This document shows positions 11,901 through 23,631 of a DNA stretch of 64,000 bases, one piece after another. Source of the DNA: Nemania diffusa (Eukaryota; Ascomycota; Sordariomycetes; Xylariales; Xylariaceae); NCBI GenBank assembly GCA_038501195.1, contig JBBPUQ010000002.1, forward strand, positions 248,001-312,000, given 5' to 3'. Both the position numbers and the translations under genes were made by a program. Numbering within the stretch: the stretch's first letter is position 1; every line of letters starts with the position of its first letter. Below the pieces are notes generated by a model. The model was not told the DNA's origin. It saw nothing but the letters and a program-made list of their open reading frames with translations, and did no database searches.

Positions 11901-12732
11901 AGAAGGCCGTGTTGGATATGGATACTGCATCATTGAGACTGTACTCCGATGGCACTCGAGAACTAAGGAGGGATTCTCACCGTGGGATAAATGGGTGTCT
12001 CTAGACGACGTCGTTGATTGGAATCTCTTGATTCCCAATCATCTTCTCCAGTCAGACCCTGGACAGGAAACCCTTCTTGTCAAGGCGATTAAAGCACAAA
12101 ACTGCGATATTATTGAGAAGGTCATTATTGCTGGTAGTGACGTTAATGCCATCATGGCTGACATTTGCGCTGGCGACCCCAGAGGTTATTCACTGGACCT
12201 TAATTTTAGAACAACAGCACTTCTAGCGGCGATCAAGACCGAGAACAACCAGATAGTTCAGCTCCTCTTGAAATATAAGGCAAATGTGAACGAGCTAGCG
12301 CAGGATGGTATCCAACGAACCCCTCTTCAAAAGGCTGCCGAAATGAACAACAAATCCATCGTTGATATACTACTTAGTCATGGCGCTGATGTCAACGCTG
12401 CCCCCGCAGTAATTAATGGAGCTACGGCATTACAATTCGCAGCTATCCATGGGAATTGTGATATAGCAAGCAACCTCATAAGGAGCGGGGCCGAACCAGA
12501 TATACGTCCACCTCTTGGTACATACGGACGATGGCCTCTAGAGGGCGCGGCCGAGAACGGCCGTTTCGACATGATAGAGCTTCTCTGGAATGCCTTTGGC
12601 TCCTTTCTCGAGGAACAATGTCAAAGCGCTATGCGGCGTGCAGAGCGGAATGGACATATTGGCTGCAAGGAGAGGATACAAGAGTTGATGGCGGCATCTA
12701 ACCTACCTTCACGTATGGCTCTTGAGTCCTAG
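8918..12732 (+). CDS. Clr5-domain ankyrin-repeat protein
   Basis: Four exons: 8918-9063, 9128-9273, 9335-9838 and 9908-12732 (1206 aa). The last intron could instead end at 9886 with the same phase; the 9907 acceptor is preferred because a CTGAC branch site lies about 17 nt before it. Residues ~10-65 form a fungal Clr5 domain: EEWNNHQHRITNLYREH, then MEKEGFKAS, then SQYESKLKSWGICKYNKKAG. A Gly/Pro/Asn-rich linker follows, then a large helical region with diverged ankyrin-like units. The clearest ankyrin repeats are near the C-terminus (RTPLQKAAEMNNKSIVDILL, GATALQFAAIHGNCDIASNL). Clr5 is known from fungal proteins, often joined to ankyrin or TPR repeats; its molecular role is poorly defined. 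A five-unit heptad block lies at 10849-10957. It converges with TRS130. Confidence 0.85.
10849..10957 (+). repeat. 21-bp coding tandem repeat (five heptads) inside the Clr5-ankyrin gene
   Basis: Five diverged 21-bp units encode consecutive heptads: VDNAFHR, AVNDFHE, TFYKDHK, TFDKKHK and AVDSAYH. A His is held at the sixth position in the first four. The middle two units are nearly identical at DNA level (ACTTTCTATAAGGACCACAA versus ACTTTCGATAAGAAACACAA), which indicates recent duplication within the open frame. Confidence 0.75.
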
Positions 12733-13507
12733 GAATAAGGAGGGCTGTAATTTCTGGCAAGATGTAGAGGACACTCATTATCTTTACCTAGACACAATAC
12801 ACACACATTCATTAGTACTACTTGTTCCTTTCTGTTATTCCAGCTTTTTAGGTGGGAAAGGGTAGCTACACCACACTACCTCTTTAATACATGCAGCGAG
12901 CTTTTGCAGCTTATTTGCTGGTGAACATAGCACAAGCTTTAGCCCTGGGGTCACTAGGTGTTTAATGAGTGTTCAATAAGGGTTAATAAGTAATTTCTAG
13001 ATTGTTCCATTCTCTGTGTTGTATTAATTAGGTTGTGATGTTTTAGCTGAAGTAGGTAGATATAATTATGCATACTCTTACAAAACCGATGGACATCTAT
13101 CGGACTAAGCCCGCTTCCGCTGGATGCTGCTCATAATATAGCTGCAGCACTTATACAGGTCGAGGATACATGTTAATCTTGAGAATAGAAAACTATGGAT
13201 GCGTGTTGGTGTACTACGAACGTGAGGAACGTGAGAGCTTTTACATTAACATTCAAATTACCTGTCGACATAATCCACAGACCAATTTAGTCACTATGTA
13301 TAATAGTCTCCTGGGGTCGGGATTCGGGAAGTAGGAGCTATCACAAAATCCTAGTGAGTTAAAACACCCAACTCCCTAGATAGGTAGTCAACATTATTAT
13401 ACCACCTACTACTCTAGCTCTGATTCTATATGATTAACAACATGGGCACGCCCGCAATATAAATAGGTAGCTAGACAGGCGTAACCAACTTTGATTCATC
13501 TTCATCA
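12733..13507. other. Convergent intergenic gap, Clr5-ankyrin / TRS130
   Basis: This gap holds the 3' ends of two convergent genes. AT-rich and gene-free; I see no repeat structure or RNA gene. Confidence 0.35.
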
Positions 13508-16500
13508 TCAAGCAACCAGAACCCTGCCCCCAATATCCCCCCTCTCCACCCCCAACACAAGCGGCCCCCCGCTCGGCCCACTAGCGTCGAGACTGAGCGT
13601 GACGCGGCTCCTGTCCGTGATGACGCGCACCGTCTCGCCGAGGTTCCTAAAGTCCGTCTCATGCTGCACCTCGGGTCCCGGCGTGGTAGGCTGGGCATCC
13701 GACCGCACCTCACGGATATCTACGCTGGGGTACGGCAGCCAGCCCTCGCGCAGCGGGATCAGTAGGATGGGGATCTCGGCCTCGGTATCCACCGAGCTGC
13801 TCCGCTCGCGCTCGTCGTCGCTCTCGGGCGCCGGGATCACGAAATGACCCCTGCGCCGTCCGCCTGGGAGCCATGTGTCCGTTGGTGCCGAGAGCTCGTA
13901 GCTGAATTCGACATCGGCTTGAGACGAGGGCGGGGTCAGTGTGTCCCACATCCGTGTCCATTTTAGATGTAAGGTCGCCGGGAGAAGCTGGTGCGTTGTG
14001 TACACAGCTGGGAAAGTGGAACAAACACTGGGAGGCGTAGATGCTGTTGGTTGTGGCTGGAGTTTGATGTCGGCTGTGTGGACGACGGCCACAGAAGGGA
14101 TATCGACGGGTATAAGAATGGATGCTGGTTCGACTAGTCGAGTGGCTGGGAAGCTGAGAGCTGGATTCTCTACTTGCCAAGTTTGGAGGAATGACCCTAG
14201 GGATTCGGCAAGGTCTATGCCGGCGTCGTCTTTACCTAGGCCGCGAAATATCCTTAGATAATCTATGTTAGCGAGGAATGATGTAGGGATGAACCCTAGC
14301 GATGCTGCATGCTCGAGCTCGATCCCGGTGAGGTCGTTTCGCACTAGTGGTAATATAGACGATATGAGCAGACGGGACAAGGGGCGAAGGGTAGTGCTGT
14401 CGAGTGCTTTCACGAGCTCACTTTCAACTAGTGTCTCGATCTCGTCGCGCACAACACTGTAATGTAGCTTGAGATACATAGTTTTCGCCGTCTTCGGACC
14501 GTTCTTCATGCCAGGTTTGCGTTTGATCTTATATAGTAAACTGGCTGGCTGTCGCGGGAAGATGATGACGGGATCGCTGGGCGGAACGCCGAAGGTGGAT
14601 TCGAACATATCTGACGCCAATAGCTCGCTATTCAACAGCCGCAGAGGACTCGAGCTTGCAGTGGACACGGTAAACCGGGAAAAGAGAGCATTATGTTTGA
14701 ACACGTCCTGAACATTGACACCAAGGGCTAGGCCTGTATGGATTGTAGGCGTCTTAGAGAAGAAGTAGCTTCCATGCTCGGTCTCGTAGGATACCTCAAT
14801 GCGTAGAGAAATATTGGGAGTGTCCTGTTCCAAGGTATACGGGAACCGTATTCTGGCTGCTGTCCTAGCAGGGATTGAGTTCACATGGAACACACCACCT
14901 TCTGGTGGTTGAGAAAACTCAAAAGAAGAATCCACCCATTTCGCCTCGGCGCTTAGTAGTCGTAAGCCTCCCGTCGCAGCTTTGACTCGAACTTCGGCTT
15001 TGTTGACATTATTCCACCCAGTGTCCAGCTCGATGTCTAGAGTATTGCTACGATCAAGCTGGATGCATTTCGAAGTGTAGAGGCGTACATCAAGAGTATC
15101 GACTCGCTGGTATATGAATACCTGAGGCGACCCCAGCAGCGTGCCCGTCTTATCGGGAGGATAACCGACCTGTCGCTCAAAATGTAAATACAGTTTGCCA
15201 GCTCGTAAATCGATCTTATCAATCTCGTATGAGCCCGGTATTAAAGCCTACATCGCCTCATTAGTCACTTATTACAGTAAAACAGACTAGACAGTCTGGC
15301 TTACATTGCTTCTCAGTGTAAGCCTACTCTTGCCTGGTTGGATGGTTAGTGGCCCCCCTTGCCTGAGCCATATCTCCTTCGGAGGCTTAGAGGATGTATT
15401 CACAATGCGTACGTTGGCAGTATCGATAGTCAAACCGTCTACTAATAAACTATTGAGTTTTAGGTGGAGCGCAAGGCCGTCTCGGCCTTCGTCATAGTGA
15501 GGGGTGCCATCTATCTCGATAGAAGAAAAGAAGTTGGAGAGTGGGACTCGCATCTCGTTTAGGATAGTCTTCGTCTCTGAGAGTAAGTCATCTAGGAGCC
15601 CCTTGATCTCCTCGCTTTCAGGATAGTCCGGCGCATCGGCATTGAATAGCGACGTCGCCTGACGTCGATCTCTCTCCGCAGCGGCCGCCTTAGATAATAG
15701 TTTTAGTAGCACCTTGACGTATTCGTCTTTGCGCTGGAGCTGTTTGAGACATTTCGAGTACATGATCAACATGGACAGCTCTAAGAGGCTCCATCCACTC
15801 TCGCCAAAGAAAGGGGTGGTCCTCCAAAAATACGAGGCAGCAGAGGTATAATCCTTGAGGTGGTACTTAAGTACGGCAAGATCAGCCATAGTACTCTGGA
15901 TGGAGTGTGTATGACTCGCAACTGTGTAATGGCGAAGGGCCTTATCAGTGAGAATCTCGTATAGGCGGTAGAAGTCATCGCTATTGTCCAATGCAGTCTT
16001 CAGTAGTTTGTTACCAATGCCAGACATTGACACAATCGGTTCAACAACCTGTTGAGCTGATGTGGGATTTTCATCTCCAAGATCAATATCAACCATATTG
16101 ACCATGGTGGACTGGCTCACCACTGGAGTATGGGCCCATCCGTTACTCCATTCACGCTTTTTACCCGACTCCTCTAATAGATTCCTGGATAAGGTGTAAA
16201 GCTCTGCTCTCCTCGCTGCGAGGTCTTCTAGTCCGATTTTCAGGAATGACGAAGGTCCCCCTTCCTGTTCCGGCATGCCCTGTGATCGACTGCTTGAGAA
16301 AACATTGGGACTTGGTGGTGGACGTGGTATGGCAGTTCCGCCAGGCCGTACATTTAATGACGAGCTTCTAGCTGGATGCATCATCGTCTTCGGCTCAGGT
16401 ATCGCAGCTTTTGGCTCATCTACATCAGGGGGCCCGAAGGAAGACGAGGGTATAGGCAGTGATTTGGTGGAGGTTTGGGCTAATATTTGTTGGGCTGTAG

Positions 16501-18273
16501 AAAAAGCGAATGATACTACTAGATTATCAACTATCTCGCTAGTCACTGGATCGACTCGTGGGATGGCGTCCTCATCCTCATCTTCAGTGGCCTCGGATGT
16601 AGCTGCCAAGGCGCTTAGAAGATCATTGCGCATGACATGCGAGACCGAGGGGATAAAATCGAGAGTTCTTCGACATATTTCAGCTAGCATTGGCAATTCT
16701 TCTTGCTCGTTTTCTTTATGCTTCGGCGGTGGCGCTCTAGGCGCGACACCATGTAGGACGGACTCTTGCTGCTCTTTCAATTTGGCGAGAAGTTCTTCCC
16801 TCGTTGACCAAGCATTCCCCAATCGGAGAAGTAGTCCTATCTGTCTGGCGAAAATATAGCAGCGAAAGTCAAATATAGACACATTGTTGGCGACGATGAG
16901 GTCGCGATATGGTTTCTTGTTGGCACTGATGGGTATGTCGTCATATGAATCCTTTGGCTGCGTGGTGGTCGACTGTGATGACTCTAGGTCCACGACTTCA
17001 TCCTCCTCATAGCTTATCTCTACCACGGCGGCCCTAGCCTTGAGTGAGAGTTTCTTCAGGTCCTCGGTATAGGCTGGGAGAGCATTGGCAGCCGACCCAG
17101 ACCTGCCTAAGCTTTGGTCTTTTACGATCATATCCAGCCCAACGCTGAGCTCATCATAGCCCACAAGGGCATCCTCGACCAAGCCTACACTCTCAAAGCC
17201 TCGCGCAAGTCCCTCTTTTAGTATGAAGAAGGTGCAGAAATTCCAGCCAGGCAAGCTCCTCTGAGCGTCCTTCTCCTTAATGTCCTCCTCGTACTGGGTC
17301 ACGCGCATGTCAAAGCTGGAGAGAATCAAGCTGCGGAACTTGGCTATCAGATCTGTCCAGGAGTTCTCCGTCTCTTGCTCCGTCTCGGTGTAGCCACTGG
17401 GCACAGCTGGCACGACGCGCGGTAGAATGTCGTAGGGGACATCGTTCACTCCTATCCGGATCTGCGAGATACGGTCCGTGCCGCTTTTACTAGAGCTATT
17501 GAAATCCGATCTCAGCTTCTCCAAGAGTGTGCTCGAGCCCGGACGCCATCTCGAGGCGGTGGTTGACTTGTCAGGCCCCGACCCGACATCCGATTTGCGA
17601 GGCTGGGTGGCAGCAACGGTATTGGGGATAACGACGTGCACGATGAGCCATTCGAAGGCATCGTGGTTCTCGGCGGCATTGGACCTCTTGGACGTCGACG
17701 GCGGCGCGTTCGCCTTGATCCAATCGCGGATTTCCTGTCGCACGTGGCCCTTGTACGAATCGTTATCGTCGCAACGTACCAGCAAGACCTTGAGATAGGG
17801 GGTCCGTCTTAGGCCGGGAATCTGGTGGCGTCTCGCGGGGACATTGCTAGGAGTCGAAGACTGGCTAATAGCTTCGTTGGAAAGCGTCGCCGCAGGGGCA
17901 GCCCCGATCTGTGTCTGGAAACCATCGTTCTCCGACCGTCGCTGCTGCTGCTGCTGCAGCTGCAGTGACGAGGTGGGCGGAGAGGAGACAGAGGACGCGA
18001 GGGGATTCTTGTCGCCGGAGGGCACTAGCTCAACGTGAAGGGTCTCGATGGAACGCAATGGGCCAGCATGCGACTGCCAGTGGAGGTTGCGCAGAGGGAG
18101 GCGCGGCACGAGGCCGGGAGCTAGGAGCTTGAAGACATCGTGAGGGTCGAAGTATTCGACTGCAATAGGCGCCTAATGTAAGCATAACGAAGATCAAGAG
18201 AGAGGCAGCTTGGTAGGAACGGTGTAGACAGCGCGGTACCTGTGACTTTGGAAGTTGAAAATGGCTGTTCCAT
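13508..18273 (-). CDS. TRS130: TRAPPII complex subunit Trs130 (TRAPPC10)
   Basis: Three exons in phase: 18273-18240, 18159-15305 and 15247-13508 (1542 aa). The tiny first exon encodes MEQPFSTSKVT and splices to VEYFDPHDVFKLLAPGLVPR, then LPLRNLHWQSHAGPLRSIET, the characteristic TRAPPC10/Trs130 N-terminus. The acceptor was chosen because it alone restores that frame. The middle contains the helical trunk (AVLKYHLKDYTSAASYFW); the C-terminal third is beta-rich as expected for the TRAPPC10 C-terminal domain. Trs130 is a specific subunit of the TRAPPII guanine-nucleotide exchange complex acting on Ypt/Rab GTPases at the late Golgi. The length fits fungal orthologues. An inserted Ser/Pro-rich stretch (near 16200-16450) is presumably disordered. 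Confidence 0.93.
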
Positions 18274-19285
18274 TTCGAACAGCAGAAGAAAGTGATCATG
18301 ACTTCATGGCGAGCGAGCTTGGAGCTTGGAGTGGATTTGTTGTATCCAAGTGGTTGTTAAATCCTTGTCAACAGAGAGGTTCTCGCTCAGGCTCTAGGCT
18401 CGATTAGGTAATAATATTGCAGAAGAGATGGAGTATTTCGCACAGTAGGTACAGAGTAGGGAGTACAGCTCAACACTATGCTAACTAATCAACACAACTT
18501 CCTAGGTTTTATGCCATATTTCATAGCAACATCAGCACTTTAACTAATAAACAAAATATAATAAAAGAGTCTTATTAATTGTGCATTTAATAAGATTAGT
18601 TGTGGTAAAATATTTATACTATTAAGCATAGGTTTAATATAAGCATAAAGCCTACTATATATATAATATGTAATAAAGCGGTTGTTATAGCTATAATATT
18701 TAATATTTAGGTACAGACCCGCCGATTTGATCGATCGATTATTTATAAATCCTCTCGCACTAGGCCTCGCATCACCAGAATGACCGTCGTCTTAGAGTCG
18801 CGATACGACCGTCGATAATATATAACATAGCCTGATAGAAATCTTGCATTTGGCGAATCTTACAAATGTTTTATAATATATCGCATTATCGTATTAAAAC
18901 TCGTGCGGGCCAGGCCTATAATTCTATAAGTGCTCGCTTTTCAAAACATCACAGAAGGAACTGAGCAGCTAAAGAAAAGTTACCAAACCCAGTTGTAGCG
19001 ACAACCAATATCTGATACCTCAGAGGCGGCACAGCGGTCGCGGTGTAGGCGTTGAGCATAGACCGTGCCGTGGCCGGAGTCGTTGAGTTGAAAAAGATGC
19101 CTTTTGTTGCTCAGGGCATCAGGGTTGTGCCTCGGTAGAGCAATAATTATATCTTACCTCTCTGTATTCTATATTAGTTACTGACCTACCATTCCGAGCT
19201 TTTCAACTTCTTCCTGTCTCCTTCATGTAATTTGTCGATTCATTCATTTCATTTCATCCAACCCGAGCTAAGCCGAACGGAAACC
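18274..19285. other. Divergent intergenic gap with AT-rich patch
   Basis: Shared upstream region of TRS130 (leftward) and the thioesterase-like gene (rightward). 18530-18720 is notably AT-rich (TATATATAATATG-type sequence). The last 150 bases are pyrimidine-rich, like a fungal leader. No gene was found. Confidence 0.35.
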
Positions 19286-20380
19286 ATGTCTACCTTAACT
19301 ACTAAAGGAGCAAATGAAGCTACGGCAGACAGCACCAAATACATCCTCCATCTCTTGGCACAGCGACTGGGTGATATATCTGAGTATGTCATTATATCCT
19401 AGCGCTATCTGTATAACTGCGAGCAATAGCAAGATTAGAAATGAGACTAGATGCTTGCTAACAAGTGTTGCTTCCCTAGATTTTTCAGGTGCGTCAATCG
19501 CAGCCATTTTGCATTATGTTACCTCACAATATTTTTACAAATATGGCCGCGCAGCCCGATGTCCAGAAGCTTCACATTGGATTCCTTCGCGGCTGCGTCC
19601 CGGCCGAGAGCTCTATCATGGTAGCCCCGCTAAAGCGTGGTGCCCTGGTCAGCATCCTGCAGCTCGAGCTTCAGCAGAAGGGCAAGGTCAAGGTCATTGC
19701 CTTCGCCACCGTGACCGACCTGGCCACACCAGCCGCGGCCTAGCCCGCTGCCAGGCTTCGAGGCCGCCGAGGCGCAGAGGCCCGACCCCAATTGGCTGCG
19801 TTTCCGGCTCGACGACGAGGTGTTCCCCCTCACCCGGCACCTGCTAAACATGTACCCGGCCGCCGGGTTCCCGCACAGCGGGCTCGTGGACGGCTGGATC
19901 CGGATCACCTCGGACGAGGACCGCATCGACGCCATGTTCCTGGGTGCCATGTGCGACCTCGTCCCCTCGCTCTCTGATACAGGGCTGAGGAACGGCGTGC
20001 TCTACGACGCGCACACCAACCACGGCATCGTCAGGCGGTGGGCCGAGTCGCAGAGCCCGCCCGGCAACGGGCCCCCCGCCGTCCTAACCGTCAAGCGCGA
20101 GACAGCGCTCGCGTCCCCCATCGTCCACCAGACCATCACCCTCGACGGCGAGTTCAAGCGCAGGCTCCCTGCCGAGGGCCTGCGCTGGGTCTACACTTGC
20201 GCCGGGACGAAGATGACGTGTGGTGGTAGGATGGATCTCGACATCGTGCTCTATGACGAGAACATGGAGCTGGTCTGTGTCGCGCAGCAGCTCCTTGTCG
20301 TTGTAGATTCCAAGAGAAAGTTCGGCGGCACCCAGCCAAACCGGGTCTCAGCTTCATCCCTCACGCCCATATTCGATTAA
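19286..20380 (+). pseudogene. Thioesterase-superfamily (4HBT-type acyl-CoA thioesterase-like) gene with frame shifts
   Basis: Three adjoining pieces lie in three successive frames. Around 19490-19545 one frame reads GASIAAILHYVTSQYFYKYG, resembling the family's GGY-AA-L helix. The next frame (about 19545-19740) reads QPDVQKLHIGFLRG and KVIAFATVTDLA, the family's substrate-tunnel strand. The third (about 19745-20380) reads LPGFEAAEAQRPDPNWLRFR and continues to LVVVDSKRKFGG and a stop. Each junction needs a +1 shift, and no plausible intron explains them (a GT-AG span at the second is only ~33 nt). An upstream ATG at 19286 with donor at 19384 may be the original first exon, but its phase does not join the helix frame. 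The piece order and the high-GC, undamaged third part fit a recent pseudogene or two base-call errors. If intact it would hydrolyse acyl-thioesters; the substrate is unknown. Confidence 0.6.
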
Positions 20381-21934
20381 TTCATCTGCAACACAGTAAA
20401 CCGTTCATCTCATTGATTGAGATATCAAGATAGCACCAAGACAAAGAGGGAAGGTATAGACGACCCCCTTCTACACCACGTAGGCGTCTTTATGTTACAT
20501 GTCGCCTTTATTTTCCCACCTTACTTTCAAAAGCTATACAGTTTCACTCGGCGGTTCTAAGCTCTTGTTACGCTCTACAAGTAAGACTATCCCCTTCCTT
20601 CTAGTCCAATGCACTCGCCCGACGTCCTTATAGATGCATCTGCTACTTACATATCACTGGAAATATACACGAGACGGATAATCTGCTCCTCACGATCACT
20701 CCGCCACGATCCAGTCGACTTCACATATATCGGCCATTTGCGCCTCCGCTACGGCTATGGCTACGGCGTTTACCGAAATTTACCTCGACTGTTTCATCTA
20801 GCCGGATGAAAACGCTGGTAGGCGGAAGTAACGTCTCAACGAGTGAAGGGCGAGGTGCTGTATGTTGGTTGCACGCGCATCGTGATGTGGCATGTGTTAT
20901 GTGTTATATGTGATATTATGTAGTTGATGACAAGGTACATCTATGCGAGAGTAGCTAAGCGAATTGATATCCATCAATTCGAGGTGCTTCAATACCTACT
21001 ACTACGTAGAGGTTTGTAGACACTACTATACGCATATTACATATGATATGCATAATACCTTACCCTTTATGATCTAGCGTTCTTGCCTATCAAGATACCA
21101 AATACGCTAAACAAGGAATTAAAGCCAATCAGAACAGAGTCATTAACCTATTTCGGTACCAACCAAGCCAAGATTACTTGACCCTACTAACAAAATGACA
21201 TAATTATATTTTCATCTGGGGCAGTTAAGCGATACAAAATAGAACCGCTTGCAGATTCGGTATTAGTTATAGTTATCTAATTCAATCTTAAAGTTGTGCT
21301 ACGAAGGAACGGAAAGCTTTACTGGATAAAAGAACTTCATATATTGGTCGATATGACCCGGAACTTCGTTCAGGGGGTCATACCCGCAGTCTTTTGTATT
21401 CAACGATCTACAGAAGGACAGATCGCCCGTGACATCACAGGTAACAGCGTCACGAGCATTGCAAAAATCGACAGCGGGAGACCACTGACTCGTCACGCCA
21501 TTTTTGTCCACCGTACTCTCGTGCAATCGATCGACGTGTTTCACGATGAGTATACAAACAGCACGGGTGGCCTTCTCGCTGAGGTGTTGATTCAAAGCTT
21601 ACGTTTGCTTGCATGCAAGTCTATTTCGATAGTGGTCATAGTCGAGTTTCCGTTCTTGTGCCATTTGAAAGCCGCGTAACAAGGCTACGTCGCACGTTGG
21701 ATTTGTTACCGTAGATCTCATCTGCGGCCTTCGCCGGATAGCACTAGGCCGGGGCTACGCGGACTCGATCGCTATATGTTTCGCACTGTTGCCAGATCCA
21801 GATATGGCAGTCTCCGCGGGACACAGAGTAGTATGAGATGAGGCCGCTTGTGCGCGCCCAAAATGGACCTAGAACTCGAGCCAGGAGATGGAAATACAAG
21901 TTGTATATACTGTTGAACAAAGCCTACTTGTCTG
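20381..21934. other. Gene-poor stretch
   Basis: No supportable gene. A 127-codon frame at 21296-21679 (plus) and its minus-strand overlap have no recognisable motif. The sequence around 20880-21080 is rich in short ATATG/TACTAC words. I see nothing else. Confidence 0.3.
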
Positions 21935-22318
21935 TTAGAACCCCCGAGTGTTAGACAAAATAGAATGCGTTGAACAGCCACTAATTAAAAAGAAACCAAA
22001 AAAGATCAAAGCTGCCAGCCATCTGAACGGGCTTAGCTCATCGAATAATAGGAATCCCATGATGACTGGTACAAAAAGTGCCAGGTGCGAAGGCATCTTC
22101 GGAATGAGGAAAAAAAGGTGAGAGACGCAGCAAATGACCCTTTCACAGCTCCTGTTAGTAAAGTTTAGAATACTACCGAATCCAGATAAAGGAGCCAAGC
22201 AAGTGCCACACGTGGTAAGTGGTACCATGTGTACTCCGACTTCCAACGCTGGGTTCGTGTAGAGAGAGTGCTGCGGTATAGATCCAGTAGAGCATTGTCG
22301 AATCAATATTTTGCACAA
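21935..22318 (-). pseudogene. Possible tail of a drug/metabolite-type (EamA-like) transporter
   Basis: A 127-codon minus-strand frame whose last half holds two hydrophobic segments, HLALFVPVIMGFLLFDE and WLAALIFFGFFLISG, separated by a short polar turn. This arrangement resembles the last two helices of an EamA/DMT transporter. The first half is not recognisable and there is no matching upstream exon. I regard it as a weak candidate relic; chance hydrophobicity in AT-rich DNA is the main alternative. Confidence 0.2.
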
Positions 22319-23631
22319 TAAATACTAAAACAATTTGGAATTGAATAGGTTGATATCCACACACTATACTGGCATATACTCACATAACTGTTTGATAGTT
22401 TAGATTATAAAAAGAGAATGAGAATATATTTAATTATCAAAAGAAGTAAAATAAGCAGTAATATGTAAATCTCACCACTTACTCACACTCATACCACTTA
22501 ATTACCAGTTAGGCTACATTCGTAGTTTGTTTATCAAACTGCCGTCTGCTACTTCACTAATCAATTTATGTATATGGTTAAATATATAAATACTATAAGG
22601 CCACGTGATCTAAAATGCTTGTATATCGAAACTCATTATAATCGAATTACCTAAAGTTAGGTACTTGCTAGTACTAATACTAGTTAGTAGTTGCAAACCA
22701 ATTACTAAAGTAAATACTAACCTAGTAATACTAAATTAGACATAATTACTAGAGTAATAAGTCATATCCCGGGAAACTTGGTATGGCATTTAAGTTCCCT
22801 GGCGGTGCCGAGACGCCCGAAAACCTCTGCGATATACTGGTGAACGAGTTCTCTTAGGACCGCTTCAACATCGATGCCTCCTAGCACCTAGATAGCACAA
22901 GATAGAATATTGTGAACCCGAATTCCCCCTTGCACAAAAGAAAATCAAGACAATCTCAGATAATAGTTAGTTGTACCATTCGGCTGGTTTGTACAGAGAT
23001 TTTCCAGTCATGGAATCTTCCGTGGCACCCACTTCTCCCCCCATGTGCACAATGATACTTGTCAGGCCGCGATACAGCCTTGTACGTAAGGTTTTCGTGC
23101 AACCTTCGGTAAAGGCAGCATCAGAGCGGGGAACGCCGGCTTCGACGAACAACCGACAACGGTTGAGATGTCATGTAGGAGCGCATCAGCTGGCCGCTTA
23201 TACACAACTCAAGCTTCATTCCCGCTTTCTTATCGAGCAGGACTAGTAATTTATTCAGCCATGAAGATCATAAAACTATCTGGGTATGTAAATCGTCCAA
23301 TTTTATAACATACTAGTACGTAGGTTAATGTTTATCAGTCAAGATTCAGGCAGTAAAGAATTTGTCCAACGAAACATTGTGCTTACTGGTGTCTGTCTAT
23401 TGTTCCTCCGCCTGGTGCGCCGGTAGCTAAGCTGTTATACAGCGTCTTGGTCTGCCTGTGTTGCTATCATGACGCGAGGGTCTGTTTCGGGCATATCTAA
23501 AGTGCTATATATAAATGCAGCTTCGTCACCATCCAAAGTTTCCATTTTACTTACTAGCAAAGTAAGATTATCTTTACAATTCTCTAAAGAAACTCGGACA
23601 AACATTGACATCCCATCTACAACTGTAGAGA
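22319..23631. other. AT-rich, gene-free flank upstream of the tyrosinase gene
   Basis: 22380-22780 is strongly AT-rich with many TACTAG/CTAGTA words. A minus-strand frame at 22967-23152 (61 codons, VPRSDAAFTEGCTKTLRTRL) reads like coding sequence but matches nothing I recognise. The last 150 bases are the likely tyrosinase promoter and leader. Confidence 0.3.

Noticed and set aside
21296..21679. 127-codon frame in the 20-23 kb gap
   Set aside because: No recognisable family, no splice partner, and an equally long frame on the opposite strand.
22967..23152. 61-codon minus-strand frame (VPRSDAAFTEGCTKTLRTRL)
   Set aside because: Looks protein-like but I cannot name a family and found no continuation; mentioned only in the gap entry.
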